This document shows, piece after piece, positions 52,605 to 62,668 of a DNA stretch of 64,000 nucleotides. Both the position numbers and the translations under genes were made by a program. Position 1 is the stretch's first letter, and each line of letters begins with the position of its first letter. Source of the DNA: Chrysophaeum taylorii (Eukaryota; Sar; Pelagophyceae; Pelagomonadales; Pelagomonadaceae); assembly GCA_029834535.1 (NCBI GenBank), contig JAQMWT010000587.1:105240-169239 (forward strand), written 5' to 3'. The notes under the pieces were generated by a model. That model had not been told where the DNA came from. It did no database searches and saw only the letters and a program-made list of their open reading frames with translations.

Positions 52605-54773
52605 TTATCTGCGTTCACTGAGCACGCTGCTGCCTTCGGCACTTCATCCTTACAATATGCACTTACGTTCCTGGCGCCGACCAGCTTTATTAATCACAAC
52701 TCATCTGAGTCTGGCGCTACTTCTGCATCTCTGGCTGACTTGGAGGAATACCTTCTGGTCTCTACAGAGTTTATCACCCAGGTCTTACGTACCGACCCTA
52801 CTATCCACATCCAACTGGAATCTGCCCCTACTACTCCTACCGACGCTGTTTCCGCTCATCCCGAAGTTGCGCACACTGCCTCGACCGCAACGTCGCTAAA
52901 CTATAATTCACCAGCCACTGTTGGTCCTGACGAATATAAGGTCCAAGAAGCAGACGTTTCCATTGACGAATATAAACTTAAGTGCCTCCACGGTTTGTCG
53001 CCTGGAAACAGGCACGCCTACCTCAAGGCCATCGCCAAGGAACTCCACGACATTATCCGCTTTGACTGCTTCAAACTTTCCTTACCCGACGGTGTCTCTC
53101 GTCCTATTGACAGCAAGATGGTGCTGAAGATTAAAACAGACTCTGCAGGCAAATACGTTAAGCACAAGGCTCGCCTCGTACTATGTGGCTTCCTAGCATC
53201 TCTTGGCGCCGATTTCTTTGGTACCTTCAGCCCCATGGCCACTATGACCGCAATCCGGGTACTACTAGCTATTGCAGCATACAAGCAATTGCCTGTTTAC
53301 CGTGCAGACGTCCCGAACGCCTTCGTTCAGTCTGACATCGATGCCAATGTCTATGTTCAGTTACCAGACGGCATCAAGCTTATCGACCCCGATGACGCTA
53401 AGTACAAGGGCCGACGTCTACCGAAACTGCTGAAGTCACTTTATGGACTTAGGCAATCACCATCCCTTTGGAACAAAGAGATAGACGGCTTCTTCCGTAG
53501 CCTTGGTTACAAACGCCTGCATTCGGACTCTTGCCTATATGCTCGAGTATCCGCACATGCTAAGTTCGTCGTATGCAGTCTGTCTGTAGACGACATTGTT
53601 ATTGTGTCCAATGACGACCCTCTTCGTACTGAATTACAGGATGCCCTCCACAAACGGTATGCTGTAGAGCAGTTTGAACCTGTCCATACCCTCCTAGGCA
53701 TGCGTGTGTGTCGCACATCTGACGGCTCCATTTCTCTGGATGTGCAAGCCAAGCTGGATGAACTCTTCGCTGATCACCCAGTCTTGCAGCAACTGACCCC
53801 GCTTAAATATCCTATGTCATCGTCCTTCAAGTATAAAGATGGCACTCCCAGCACTGAAACAGAGTTGTACATCAATTCGCACTTTGCCACCCTCCTTGGC
53901 AAGCTGGTGTTCATGCAAGTTGCCTGCAGACCTGACTTCTCGCAAGCCTTGGGCAGATGTTCGCGTGGTATGCATGCACCCACGTATGTTCACGTCCAAA
54001 TGCTAGAGCATTTGCTTCGCTACCTCAAGAAGCCGGAAAACCGCTCACTTCGCCTCTGGTTTCACCCTAAAGGTAATGCCATTGAAGCTCACCTTCGCAC
54101 TGTCTCCGCTAATCGAATTGATCTATCCACTGTGGTCGACTACCAACCACAGGATGTATCTACTGGACAGTTTGACCCCTTAGTTGCCATGGTTGACGCT
54201 GACAATGCCCCTTCCTTAGCACAGGAAGATAGGAAATCTACCACCGGGTTTGTCTTCTATCTTTTCAACTGCCTTATTGGTTGGAAAAGCAAACTTCAAC
54301 CGATTGTCTCCTGCTCAACTCACGAAGCTGAGTTGATTGCCCTCAGTATTTGTGCTGATGAAGCTGTTTGGCTACGCAAACTGCTGTTGGAACTCTCCTT
54401 TGTCGTCAACCCCACCTTCTACGTCAACAATGCTAATGGTGAGAACACCGCTGACCCTCTTGACTTCGATGACAATGACAACCCAATTGCTGAAGATATG
54501 CGCTTCATCAGAAGCCTACCTCTTTTGTCTGACAATGCTGCCGCTGTTCACACCTCTAATAACCCAGATGGGTCCTCTAGATCCAAGGCACTGTCGACTA
54601 GATGGTTTAAGATTCGTGAGTACATATCCCTTCAGAAAATACGAGTTCATCATGTTCCTGGCAAGCTAAACGTGGCGGATGGTTTTACAAAGCCACTTGC
54701 TGCTGAGTTTTCCACCTTTCGCTCTCTACTCGGTATGCATCACGCCTCTGACGACAATTCTTTACAGGATTGA
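52605..54773 (+). CDS. Copia reverse transcriptase and RNase H
   Basis: After a lead-in with TATSLNYNSPA (52887-52919), the RT domain shows HDIIRFDCFKLSLPDG, then DVPNAFVQSDIDANVYVQLP, LLKSLYGLRQSPSLWNKEI and the catalytic box LSVDDIVIVSND. The box is SVDD rather than the usual YVDD, an odd substitution at the Tyr. RNase H follows: AMVDADNAPSLAQEDRKSTT, LIGWKSKLQPIVSCSTHEAE and KIREYISLQKIRVHHVPGKL. The segment is open and full-length, ending at a stop at 54773. Domain order IN-RT-RH is standard copia. Confidence 0.9.
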   Translation, partial: LSAFTEHAAAFGTSSLQYALTFLAPTSFINHNSSESGATSASLADLEEYLLVSTEFITQVLRTDPTIHIQLESAPTTPTDAVSAHPEVAHTASTATSLNYNSPATVGPDEYKVQEADVSIDEYKLKCLHGLSPGNRHAYLKAIAKELHDIIRFDCFKLSLPDGVSRPIDSKMVLKIKTDSAGKYVKHKARLVLCGFLASLGADFFGTFSPMATMTAIRVLLAIAAYKQLPVYRADVPNAFVQSDIDANVYVQLPDGIKLIDPDDAKYKGRRLPKLLKSLYGLRQSPSLWNKEIDGFFRSLGYKRLHSDSCLYARVSAHAKFVVCSLSVDDIVIVSNDDPLRTELQDALHKRYAVEQFEPVHTLLGMRVCRTSDGSISLDVQAKLDELFADHPVLQQLTPLKYPMSSSFKYKDGTPSTETELYINSHFATLLGKLVFMQVACRPDFSQALGRCSRGMHAPTYVHVQMLEHLLRYLKKPENRSLRLWFHPKGNAIEAHLRTVSANRIDLSTVVDYQPQDVSTGQFDPLVAMVDADNAPSLAQEDRKSTTGFVFYLFNCLIGWKSKLQPIVSCSTHEAELIALSICADEAVWLRKLLLELSFVVNPTFYVNNANGENTADPLDFDDNDNPIAEDMRFIRSLPLLSDNAAAVHTSNNPDGSSRSKALSTRWFKIREYISLQKIRVHHVPGKLNVADGFTKPLAAEFSTFRSLLGMHHASDDNSLQD

Positions 54774-54796
54774 AGATGCCTAACCCTAGTGACCGC

Positions 54797-55160
54797 TAAC
54801 TAACTAACTAACTTCAGACCTCTCCCGAGCATGGGAGCCAGGCCGGACCGACAGGTGCCAGTCCGGAATCACGGGCCTGTAGACGAGGAGCGCCGAAAGG
54901 TCGGTCGGCGGAGAGTGACCATCAAGCTTGTCGCCATGCGACGAGGAGACCGCGATGTGACGGACAACCAACTCGTCGATAACCTTCCGTCTTCGCCCCC
55001 CGGCCATACCCCGTCCCACTGCGAACGTTCCGGCTGCCAACCGGCCCGCCCGGGAGGCGAATAGGTGCCAACCTACGCCGGGAGGGCGGATGCCCTCGCA
55101 AGGCTCAGGATTCATGAGGCACCGTCCTCCATCGCAACCGTAGTCGGCGATCAGGGTAAG
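54797..55160 (-). mobile_element. SINE nested in copia, antisense, 9-bp duplication
   Basis: AGTGACCGC occurs at 54788-54796 and 55161-55169, directly flanking a 364-bp full-length copy whose TAAC repeats are the complement of the TTAG tail. Its other end reads GGCGATCAGGGTAAG. This is the cleanest copy for defining the family's ends. Confidence 0.9.
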
Positions 55161-55250
55161 AGTGACCGCAACGTCGTTAAACTAGCAAACTAGCCCTGGC
55201 CCTACCTTCTTTTGCCACATTTTTTTGTACGTGTCGTGTGAGTGTCACTC

Positions 55251-56108
55251 ATGTCTTTTTCTTGGCACTCTCGTGGCCGTGGCCGTGGCCGTGGCATCTC
55301 TCCAGTCGTTCGAAGGACAATTCCACGCCTACTTGCACAGCATGTGTTGACCGAAACGTCATTTAACTACTCACTTCCCTCATCAGAATCTACTCTGGAA
55401 ATGTCTTCGCCATCGACACACCCTGCTCCTTCTGCCTCGCCTGATGATGTCGATGCATTGCGTCAACAAGTCGAACAACACCAGGAAACTCTTCGCCTAT
55501 ATATTCGCAAGGTCAACACCCTTAGCGCTGAGAATCTATCTCTGCACACAGATCTACAGGCAGCCATTGCTTCAATTACCTCCCTGGAAAAACGGCTCTT
55601 TCCTCCTACAGCCAATGCACACGTGTTGCTTGTAACACTGTTCAAGATCACAGAGCTACTGTCTCGCTTAACGCTAACAGCTCATGACCAATATGCCGCC
55701 AACCATTCCTCCACGGACGATCACCTCCATCGTCTGCGTGATAATTTGCTCTCGTGTATTCAAAGCATTCCCTTCGCATGTGAATCGGAAGACCCTTCTA
55801 TCCTCTCGGATCCGTTCGCTGAGTCCAACTTTTTGGAAAACCAACTGGACACCCTACAACTTGACTCACTAGTGCCATCCCTACTGAATGCTTTACTTGC
55901 ACTCACGTTTCGTATGGTACCACACCATTCTACTATTGGCGTTCACCGCCTGACAGCAGAAGCTGACGAAGACGATACCGATACTCTCGAACCAGTAACG
56001 TCCACCACCTCAGATAGCTTTAACACACTGTCTGTCGTACCTGTGTTTCGTAATGCTCTGTTCAAAAGCATCAAGTCGACTCTCAGCTCCACCAAGTCCA
56101 AGCCCTAA
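55251..56108 (+). CDS. Extra 3' ORF of copia element, RG-rich coiled coil
   Basis: About 285 residues between RNase H and the right LTR, where copia elements normally have nothing. It starts MSFSWHSRGRGRGRGISPVV; the RG repeats could bind nucleic acid. Next is LTETSFNYSLPSSES at 55344-55388, then a coiled coil (DVDALRQQVEQHQETLRLYI; SAENLSLHTDLQAAIASITS). No transmembrane segment or signal peptide is seen, so it is not envelope-like. A chaperone or second Gag-like structural role is a guess. Confidence 0.65.
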   Translation: MSFSWHSRGRGRGRGISPVVRRTIPRLLAQHVLTETSFNYSLPSSESTLEMSSPSTHPAPSASPDDVDALRQQVEQHQETLRLYIRKVNTLSAENLSLHTDLQAAIASITSLEKRLFPPTANAHVLLVTLFKITELLSRLTLTAHDQYAANHSSTDDHLHRLRDNLLSCIQSIPFACESEDPSILSDPFAESNFLENQLDTLQLDSLVPSLLNALLALTFRMVPHHSTIGVHRLTAEADEDDTDTLEPVTSTTSDSFNTLSVVPVFRNALFKSIKSTLSSTKSKP

Positions 56109-56258
56109 GACACCCTGTTACACTCTTGATGCCTCTTATGTGACCTCTGCGACCAAGACTGTACTCTCCTTCCTTTCCCTTTTTTTTTTTTTTTTTTGCT
56201 TCATCATCATCTTTCTCAAGAGATGCTCTACAGTCGCACCTTGCGCTTAAGACATCTC

Positions 56259-56265
56259 GAGGGGG
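56259..56265 (+). promoter_or_regulatory. Polypurine tract of copia element
   Basis: GAGGGGG directly abuts the right LTR and would prime plus-strand DNA synthesis. Confidence 0.75.
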
Positions 56266-56579
56266 TGCAGAGAAATCTGCTGCCTCTTACCCTTATCTGT
56301 CCGTTGAGAACGTGATCTCTTCCTTACCCCTTCTTCTTCCTTTCTACACAATCCAATAGTCCTCTGATTTGTGCCTACGCTCATCATCATGGTCTAGCGC
56401 GTCCCGAGGTATGTAGCACTATACACTTAACCTTTCTCGTGTAGTTCTAGATGCCGCCTGTCGTGTTCCGAGGATATAGGGAACATAACTTTTCATTCCC
56501 CGAATTAACCTGCCAGACGTTCACGATGAGACGGGATGGTTTCCCAGGCGACTTACCACTGCTTGCCAAATGCTCCGCA
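56266..56579 (+). repeat. Right LTR of copia element
   Basis: TGCAGAGAAATCTGC to CTCCGCA. Followed by the AAGTG target duplication and then flanking DNA (TCCCGAGCAG). Confidence 0.92.
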
Positions 56580-56584
56580 AAGTG

Positions 56585-57102
56585 TCCCGAGCAGTAGAAT
56601 AGATGACGTCGAAAGAAAGGAAGGAAGGAAGGAAGGAAGGAAGGAAGGAGATGCCCTGATCGTGTGTGGTGGCCAGGCCCATCACCGACGGAGTTGCTGC
56701 TGTTTATATAGATGCGATATTTTCTGCCGGCCTAGATAGAATAGAATAGGCGCGCCAGCCTCCTACAAGTACATCAGCTCAAGCACGCGGCTATACGACA
56801 GGTCCGCTGCTTACTCAAGTATAAATGAGTGTAAAGGATGATGGACGCGCGAAACGTTCAACCAGGACGATGGCGGCATGAGAAGTATCATACCGCGGCA
56901 AACAAGTGGCATGGCGGCGCAGGCTTGGCGCCACCACACAACAAACGGAAGAAGGGAGGGTCGTACGGAGGTAGGTCTATCGTCGAGAATGGGGGGACTG
57001 GGGCTTGGAGGTGTGTCGTCGCTCAGGTCCCGGTAATACATACGTACGTTCGTAACACAGTGATGGTAACCGTGAGCTCGAAGAAGTAAGAAAAGCCTCG
57101 CA
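56585..57102. other. Intergenic with (GGAA)n microsatellite
   Basis: GGAA repeats at about 56611-56649. No supported gene; a minus frame at 56811-57182 is open but overlaps the 3' end of the next gene and has no domain. Confidence 0.5.
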
Positions 57103-59049
57103 TTATTTGCGGCCGGTTCTGCCAAAGAAGGCGCGACGCTTGGCTGCGGCGGCTTGCTGGTCTTCGGGTTTCTTGGCGGCATCGTGGACGTTCTTGTAGG
57201 AGGGCGACTTGGGAGTGGAGGCGCCGCTGTCCCTTGGGGTTGTGGGGACGTCTTTTGGTGGGGGAAAGAACTTCATGCACTCAGCGGCTTTGGCTTTGTC
57301 CGGGGGGTTGTCGGCGTAATCACTGAGGACTCTGAGGCTGTGGCCGATCTTGGGCTCGACGGCGAGGATCGCGGTACGGGCCCGGTCGTCCTCGCCGAAC
57401 TTGTTGAGGAGCTTGAGGGCATCGCGGTTGGTATTGTTGGTCCAGGGGCGCTTGACGAGGTCGCAGACGGCGAGGAAGACGGGAACGGACCTCATGTAAT
57501 TGTAAATTTTGTCGTCGTGGGAGAAGCAAGAGAGCGCGGCGATGAACGCCTCCTTCTCTGCAGCCTTTTTGCTTCTGTTGAGGTCGTCGACGATGCGGTC
57601 GATGAGCGAGAGCTCGGCGGCGACGAGAGCAAGGTTGTCGCGACGAAACTCGTTCTCGTCGATCGTGCAAAGCTTGGTGATGATGGAGGCCGCGAAGGCG
57701 ACGACTTGGCGGTCGTAGGCGGCCGGGAGCTTGAGGAGAGGCGGGATGACGTCGAATTCGGCGACGACGCGGAGCACCTCCTTCTTGGCAACGAAGGTCT
57801 CGAGGGCACGAAAGACGCGCCGGGCGACATCCCAATTGACGCCGGAGACTGCGCCCCGCGCGAAGGCGCGTTCGACGTGCTTCACCGCCGCGAGGAGGAG
57901 AAGGGTCGAGGCTCGGATGCGGTCGGGTGACCCGCTCTCGATGGTGTCTTCGACCTGATCCTTGAGAAGGACGCGCGCGACGATGTCGACCACGTCAGAG
58001 GGCTGGTCCTTTTCCTTGGCACAGAGCGTGATAAGCACCTTCTCCTTGTTCGCGACGAAGCCGTCGTCGACGTCGTAGGAGACGACGCGTCGCAAGAGGG
58101 CCTCGAAGCAACGGTCCTTGAGGTCGTCGGCGGCGCGGCGGACCTCGGCGCTGTCGAATTGGTAAAAGTAGCCTTCGAGATAGTCGAGGAGGCGCTCGAG
58201 GCCGCGCCGGAGAGCGTTGACGGCGGGCTCGTCGGTACGATCGTCGTTGAGGACGAGAATCGCCGAGAGAGACACGAGGAGGCTCCGGCAGTCGTGGACG
58301 GCTTCGGCGAGAACGCATCCCACGAGGTGCGGGAGAAGATGCTCAGAGGACGCCCTCACGGCCTCCACGTAGTCGTCGGGCGCGTGCCTCTCGACGTTTT
58401 CCAAAAGAACGGCGACCTTCGTCAACGCGGCGTCGCCGTCGTCGGTGTCGGGCCTGTCGAGGCACCGAAAGGCCAAAGTCAGGGAGTTGGGCACCGCGAG
58501 GAAGGCCCGCGCCGCCAGGGGATCGTCGCGCACCAGCAGCCCGATGGCCGCCGCTGCCTCGTCTCCCGCGTCGTCGCGTCCGAGCGCTGCGACCAATGGC
58601 CGGAGGACGCCGGCGCGCACCAGCACCTCGCCCGTCGTCGCGTCGCGCTTCAAAGCGCGGACGATCTCCGACGCACCATCCTTCGCCGCGGTCGGATCCG
58701 CGAGCAGCCGATTCAAGCTCGGGACCAGTTCGTCGATCGACGCCGCGACCGCCGAAGCCGCCTGCGACGCCGTCTCCGCTTCCGACGCACACCGCACATC
58801 CCCCGGCACGACGCGAAATTTCACCTTCCGCCGTGGAACGTCCGCGAAGCCGCTCTCTTCGAGGCCAACGTATTCACCAAAGTCCTCGTCCCAGTACCGC
58901 AACCGGGCGATTCGCCTCCCAACGCGCTCGGACACCTTCTCCTTAAGCTCCGCTGCGGTCCGAGCCCGGACGCGCCCCCTCGTCGGCTCGATGTGCTCCT
59001 CGGGGCACTCGCCCAAAAACCATATGAACTCGTCCCCTTCGCCCTCCAT
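57103..59049 (-). CDS. ARM/HEAT-like helical-repeat protein
   Basis: About 648 residues from the ATG at 59049 (MEGEGDEFIWFLGECPEEHI). The first ~85 residues look like a small beta-grasp domain (ELKEKVSERVGRRIARLRYW; DVPRRKVKFRVVP). The rest is a long series of helical pairs such as LVRAGVLRPLVAALGRDDAG and VFRALETFVAKKEVLRVVAE, as in armadillo folds. The tail is Lys/Ala-rich (KNVHDAAKKPEDQQAAAAKR) and disordered. No enzyme motif is seen. It resembles the 20.3-22.1 kb gene only in architecture. Probable scaffold; partner unknown. Confidence 0.7.
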   Translation of the reverse strand: MEGEGDEFIWFLGECPEEHIEPTRGRVRARTAAELKEKVSERVGRRIARLRYWDEDFGEYVGLEESGFADVPRRKVKFRVVPGDVRCASEAETASQAASAVAASIDELVPSLNRLLADPTAAKDGASEIVRALKRDATTGEVLVRAGVLRPLVAALGRDDAGDEAAAAIGLLVRDDPLAARAFLAVPNSLTLAFRCLDRPDTDDGDAALTKVAVLLENVERHAPDDYVEAVRASSEHLLPHLVGCVLAEAVHDCRSLLVSLSAILVLNDDRTDEPAVNALRRGLERLLDYLEGYFYQFDSAEVRRAADDLKDRCFEALLRRVVSYDVDDGFVANKEKVLITLCAKEKDQPSDVVDIVARVLLKDQVEDTIESGSPDRIRASTLLLLAAVKHVERAFARGAVSGVNWDVARRVFRALETFVAKKEVLRVVAEFDVIPPLLKLPAAYDRQVVAFAASIITKLCTIDENEFRRDNLALVAAELSLIDRIVDDLNRSKKAAEKEAFIAALSCFSHDDKIYNYMRSVPVFLAVCDLVKRPWTNNTNRDALKLLNKFGEDDRARTAILAVEPKIGHSLRVLSDYADNPPDKAKAAECMKFFPPPKDVPTTPRDSGASTPKSPSYKNVHDAAKKPEDQQAAAAKRRAFFGRTGRK

Positions 59050-60525
59050 CACTGAAAGAGTTCTTTTTTGACAGCTCGTGATTGGATACACCTCAAAAAG
59101 ACATCACAGCGATTTATGGCAAAACTATTCACGAATCGTATTTATTTTATTAAATGCGTGGCGAAACAGCACTTGTTGTGGCTCGGTCGTTTAGAGATCG
59201 GACCTTATCAAAAATCGTCGTTTGGAGAAAATCGCCTTTGAAGGATTAATGTCCGATTTCTAAGCGACCCACATGGTCGGGTCGCAGGACGAGTGGCCGT
59301 TAGCCATGGCTCGGGCACCGTTCCGCGTGGTAGACCTCAACAGCGTCTTCGACGGGCTGGATGAGGATGGACTGGCCCGTCTCGCGTCCTTCGCCTTTCA
59401 GCAAAGCTGCGGCGGCGCGCCGGTGCCATCGCGGCGAGTATGGTGGTGGCGGTGACGATGACGACGAGTTTGAACTGGAGGGCCCCGATGAGCGCGAAAA
59501 CTCGCTGTCCTTCGTTAGTAGGGAGGGAGGTAAACGACGCCGGTGGCGGTCTCGAGACGCTTCGCGGGTTGCACTGACAGAGGCGCGTGGGACAGCTTTT
59601 GCCGGGCGCGCGTCGGACCGAGAGCAGGACGCAGTGGCACTAGCTCGAGGACAGGGACGCAGCCTCAAGCGGAGCACCAGCAGCAGGAGCGAAGAACAGG
59701 TCTCGATTGTGTCCTCGTTGTTCGTTGACAGACAGTGACGCTGCCTACAACGACTGCGAGCACTGCCGTGCGCGCCTCCTCGAGGTGCTGTCGAATCAAT
59801 GCAAGCCGGCCCTCGAGGCTCTCTTCCTCTCCAAACCTCCGACCCACCTCCCGGGCGGCTACCTCGTCGACCCCGCCCACATCGCCACCTCGCTCCGCGT
59901 CTACCGCGCCTACCGCGCCCGCGTCGCCTACCAGGCCGAGTCCACCTCTCCGCCTTTTAATCCGAACTCCTCGCCGCCCCTCTTCATTGAGGAAAGGGCC
60001 TTTCTTTCGTTTCGTAGGAAAAGGAGAGGCCACCATAACCATCGTCATATTTTTTTTTGTTATGTTGCTCTTGGTGGTGGTCGTGTTGTTTAGTCAGAGC
60101 CAGCCCGCCGAAGCAATACTGCGACTTGTTCGTCCCCGAGCAGTTGTCCATGAACTGATGCACCACTCGCACGATGGGGTGCGGCAACATGCTGAATTTT
60201 TCCTTCTCCTGGCGCTCACGCTCCGAATCCGCATCGATTTGTTCCGGCTGAACCGCCGTCGCACTGCCTGCAACGGACCTGGCTTCCTCGCAACGTCAGC
60301 GGAGTTAGCGAACTTTTTTTGTTCCGGCTAAGCGACCCACCTGGACGATGGGACCTTCGACGGCTCGTAACTCAGCGCCATCGTCACGGATTGAGGTCGC
60401 GCTGGACGGATAGAAAGCTAACGCTGAGATCTAAACGACCGTATCAGTAACCCCGATCTACCCTGGTGGGCAAAATGTCCGGATTCTAAACGACGCTGCA
60501 ACACATTTACTTTTAGGGATCGGTC
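59050..60525. other. Interval with one possible exon
   Basis: A plus-strand stretch at about 59728-60000 has host-like codon use, with G or C at most third positions (DCEHCRARLLEVLSNQCKPA; PPTHLPGGYLVDPAHIATSL), but no start codon or clear splice partners. It may be an exon of a small gene beginning near 59308 (MARAPFRVVDLNSVFDGLDE), where the frame is short. The remainder is AT-richer and silent. Confidence 0.3.
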
Positions 60526-60780
60526 AAGTTTGGTCAACAAGTTTGGCCAATTTCTTTGCTCGATTTGATGTATGTTTAAGGAAAAATTCACAAGTTTGGT
60601 CACTTTCAATAGAAGTTTGATCAGTTAAGTTTGGTGCCTCCGAAGTTGCATTAAGTTTGATCAATCAACCCCTCAAGTTTGATTAATAAACTTGTAAGTT
60701 CGGTCAACAAGTTTGATCACTACTCCTCAAACTTCCACAGTATTGACCAAACTTTGGCTTCTTAAATCAAACTTAATGAG
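60526..60780. repeat. AAGTTTGRTCA motif cluster
   Basis: At least nine direct copies of AAGTTTG(A/G)TCA-like words (for example at 60526, 60539, 60592, 60613, 60653, 60675, 60709) and two inverted copies near 60744 and 60767. Three more lie at 61656, 61677 and 61706. Irregular spacing is unlike a microsatellite and more like subterminal repeats of a DNA transposon or a protein-binding array. Confidence 0.6.
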
Positions 60781-62502
60781 GCTTTTTCAGGGGGCGCGTG
60801 AGCGCTTTTCGTGCGAAAATGCTTAAAAACGAGAGCTAGGTGCTGCAGCTATGCAGAATCTACCGTGGTGTTACACACGCGGCATGGGCACCCCCCCTAT
60901 GACCGCCTTAGAAGGAGATCCTAAGACAGCGCGGCGATACGCAAGGAGAGCGGGCAGCGACACGCGGCCCCGAGAGCAGATTCCCACGGCTTGGCGTCCT
61001 TAAGCTGGGCCCATTCTCGTACCTTCCATCGTTCGTAGAAGCCACCCAAACCGTGACTCACCACGGTGGTGTTGCCGTGGTCGTACGTCATTCTTCAGCA
61101 ACAAGCGGACATCGGACACCAGACTTACATGGTCTGCGTGAGACGGATCACCCCATTCCGCATCCCAAAATCTGAGAGGGAGCGCATCTTTGATAATCGA
61201 CTCGGGGTCGAGGATGCGAAACTCGACGACCTCGAGAAACTGCGCGCAAGCAACGCCCCTGGAGCACCCAAAGATCGTAGTCCCACACTTGTGCGGGACC
61301 GTACAGGACCACGTTCAGGAGTTCCTCACCGTCGCGTACCCGATCCGGAGTTAGCTGTCCAGCTTGATCATGGGACGGCAACGCGAGCACGTGCCGTTAC
61401 GCCAGCATAAACAACTCGCACGACCGTAAGTGAACACACCTCCTTATCCTCCTCCTCCTCGTGCATCTCGACAACCCCGCCCTGCCGCAAGATCTCCCGC
61501 TGCTGCTGCACCGTCGAGCACTGCACGAGAAAGTCGGCAAATACAAATTGCGGCGCGAAGGGATGTCAAGACGACGACAGCCTCAACCCAAAAGATCGCT
61601 GACACCACCCCTGTAATTCTAACCCAGTCATCTCAGTACGAGTCTAAATTAATACAAGTTTGATGTGATTGTTCGAAATTTGATCACACCGAATTGAATG
61701 CCTCCAAGTTTGACCATACACGCGCATCAACATGCGAATACTCGCAGAACAACATCCACAAACAAGGCCTGCGTAAGACAGCGCTGATACCACGCTGTTT
61801 CGTCGCCCAAGATTATTCGGATGCGCCTTATTAGTTCGATGTTTATGACAGACTACAGCGAACTATCCCGGTTCGTCATCTCGTGCCTTTATTAGCGGAT
61901 GACATTGTTGCAGATGTCAATCAAACGCATATGTCGAGAAGAGCCGCCTGACTTGCCCTCCATAACGCCCTTGATGAAGACCGACACGGCCTCGCAGAAG
62001 TGCTTCGCGCGATAGCTGGGTCTTTGTCCGCACGAAGGTTCTTAGCACGTGTGCCTTTCAGCACACGTGGCGGTATTGTCTACTTGCACATCACAACGAG
62101 CAGCACGCACACAAAAGCTGCCTCTTGTATATAGCACTTGAACGACAGCGCTGTCGCGCTGTAGACCATGTTGTACACGCCGTCAACTTGCCGCCCGTGT
62201 CGAACATCATCTGCTGCAAGTCGGCCTCGAGAACACACATGCTGAACTTGGCATCTTGGTTAGGTCGAGTAAAGTGGAGCCTCGTATTTGCGCGCTCTGA
62301 GCTGCGACAGCGTACTCGGCGATCTCTCATAGTCGTTTACCTTCGTCAGGGCACGCTACTTCTTGTTTTCTTTCTCGGCGTCGTGGTCAACCGACGTCGG
62401 CGTGTTACCACCACGCTCCCGCTCGACCTGAGCGAAGCCCGCATCGATACCGTCCTCCTCGTCGTTCGTTTCGAAGTCGAAGGACGCTCGGGAGTCAACA
62501 GC
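60781..62502. other. Fragmentary coding relics, mainly minus strand
   Basis: Minus-strand phrases such as VEFRILDPESIIKDALPLRF (near 61200) and KHFCEAVSVFIKGVMEGKSG (near 61960) look protein-like but change frame and have no starts. They may belong to one decayed gene, possibly related to the 24.6-27.1 kb relic. No intact gene is seen. Confidence 0.3.
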
Positions 62503-62647
62503 TTTGTTTGTTTGTTTGTTTGTTTGTTTGTTTGTTTGTTTGTTTGTTTGTTTGTTTGTTTGTTTTTTTGTTTTTTTTTTTTTTTTTTTTTTTTGTTTTG
62601 TTTTGTTTGTTTGTTTGTTTGTTTGTTTGTTTGTTTGTTTTGTTTGT
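62503..62647. repeat. (TTTG)n tract with central poly-T
   Basis: TTTG repeats flank a T-rich core near 62563-62595. It abuts the start of the fourth helicase unit, as the ACAAACAG tails abut the others. Confidence 0.9.
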
Positions 62648-62668
62648 CTTTAAATGTCGACAAGTGGA

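Larger units (their letters stand above)
44881..56579 (+). mobile_element. Complete Ty1/copia LTR retrotransposon with extra domains
   Basis: Bounded by 314-bp LTRs and 5-bp target duplications AAGTG at 44876-44880 and 56580-56584. Order inside: primer-binding site, Gag, protease, methyltransferase-like domain, integrase, reverse transcriptase/RNase H, extra ORF, polypurine tract. Integrase before reverse transcriptase defines copia. The length is 11.7 kb, or about 11 kb without the two nested SINEs, which is long for copia. The LTRs differ at about 14 of 314 positions by hand count, so insertion was not recent. Frame changes near 46.3, 47.5, 49.5, 49.9 and 51.83 kb and a TGA at 48432 suggest the copy is now defective, unless some are programmed. 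Confidence 0.92.
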
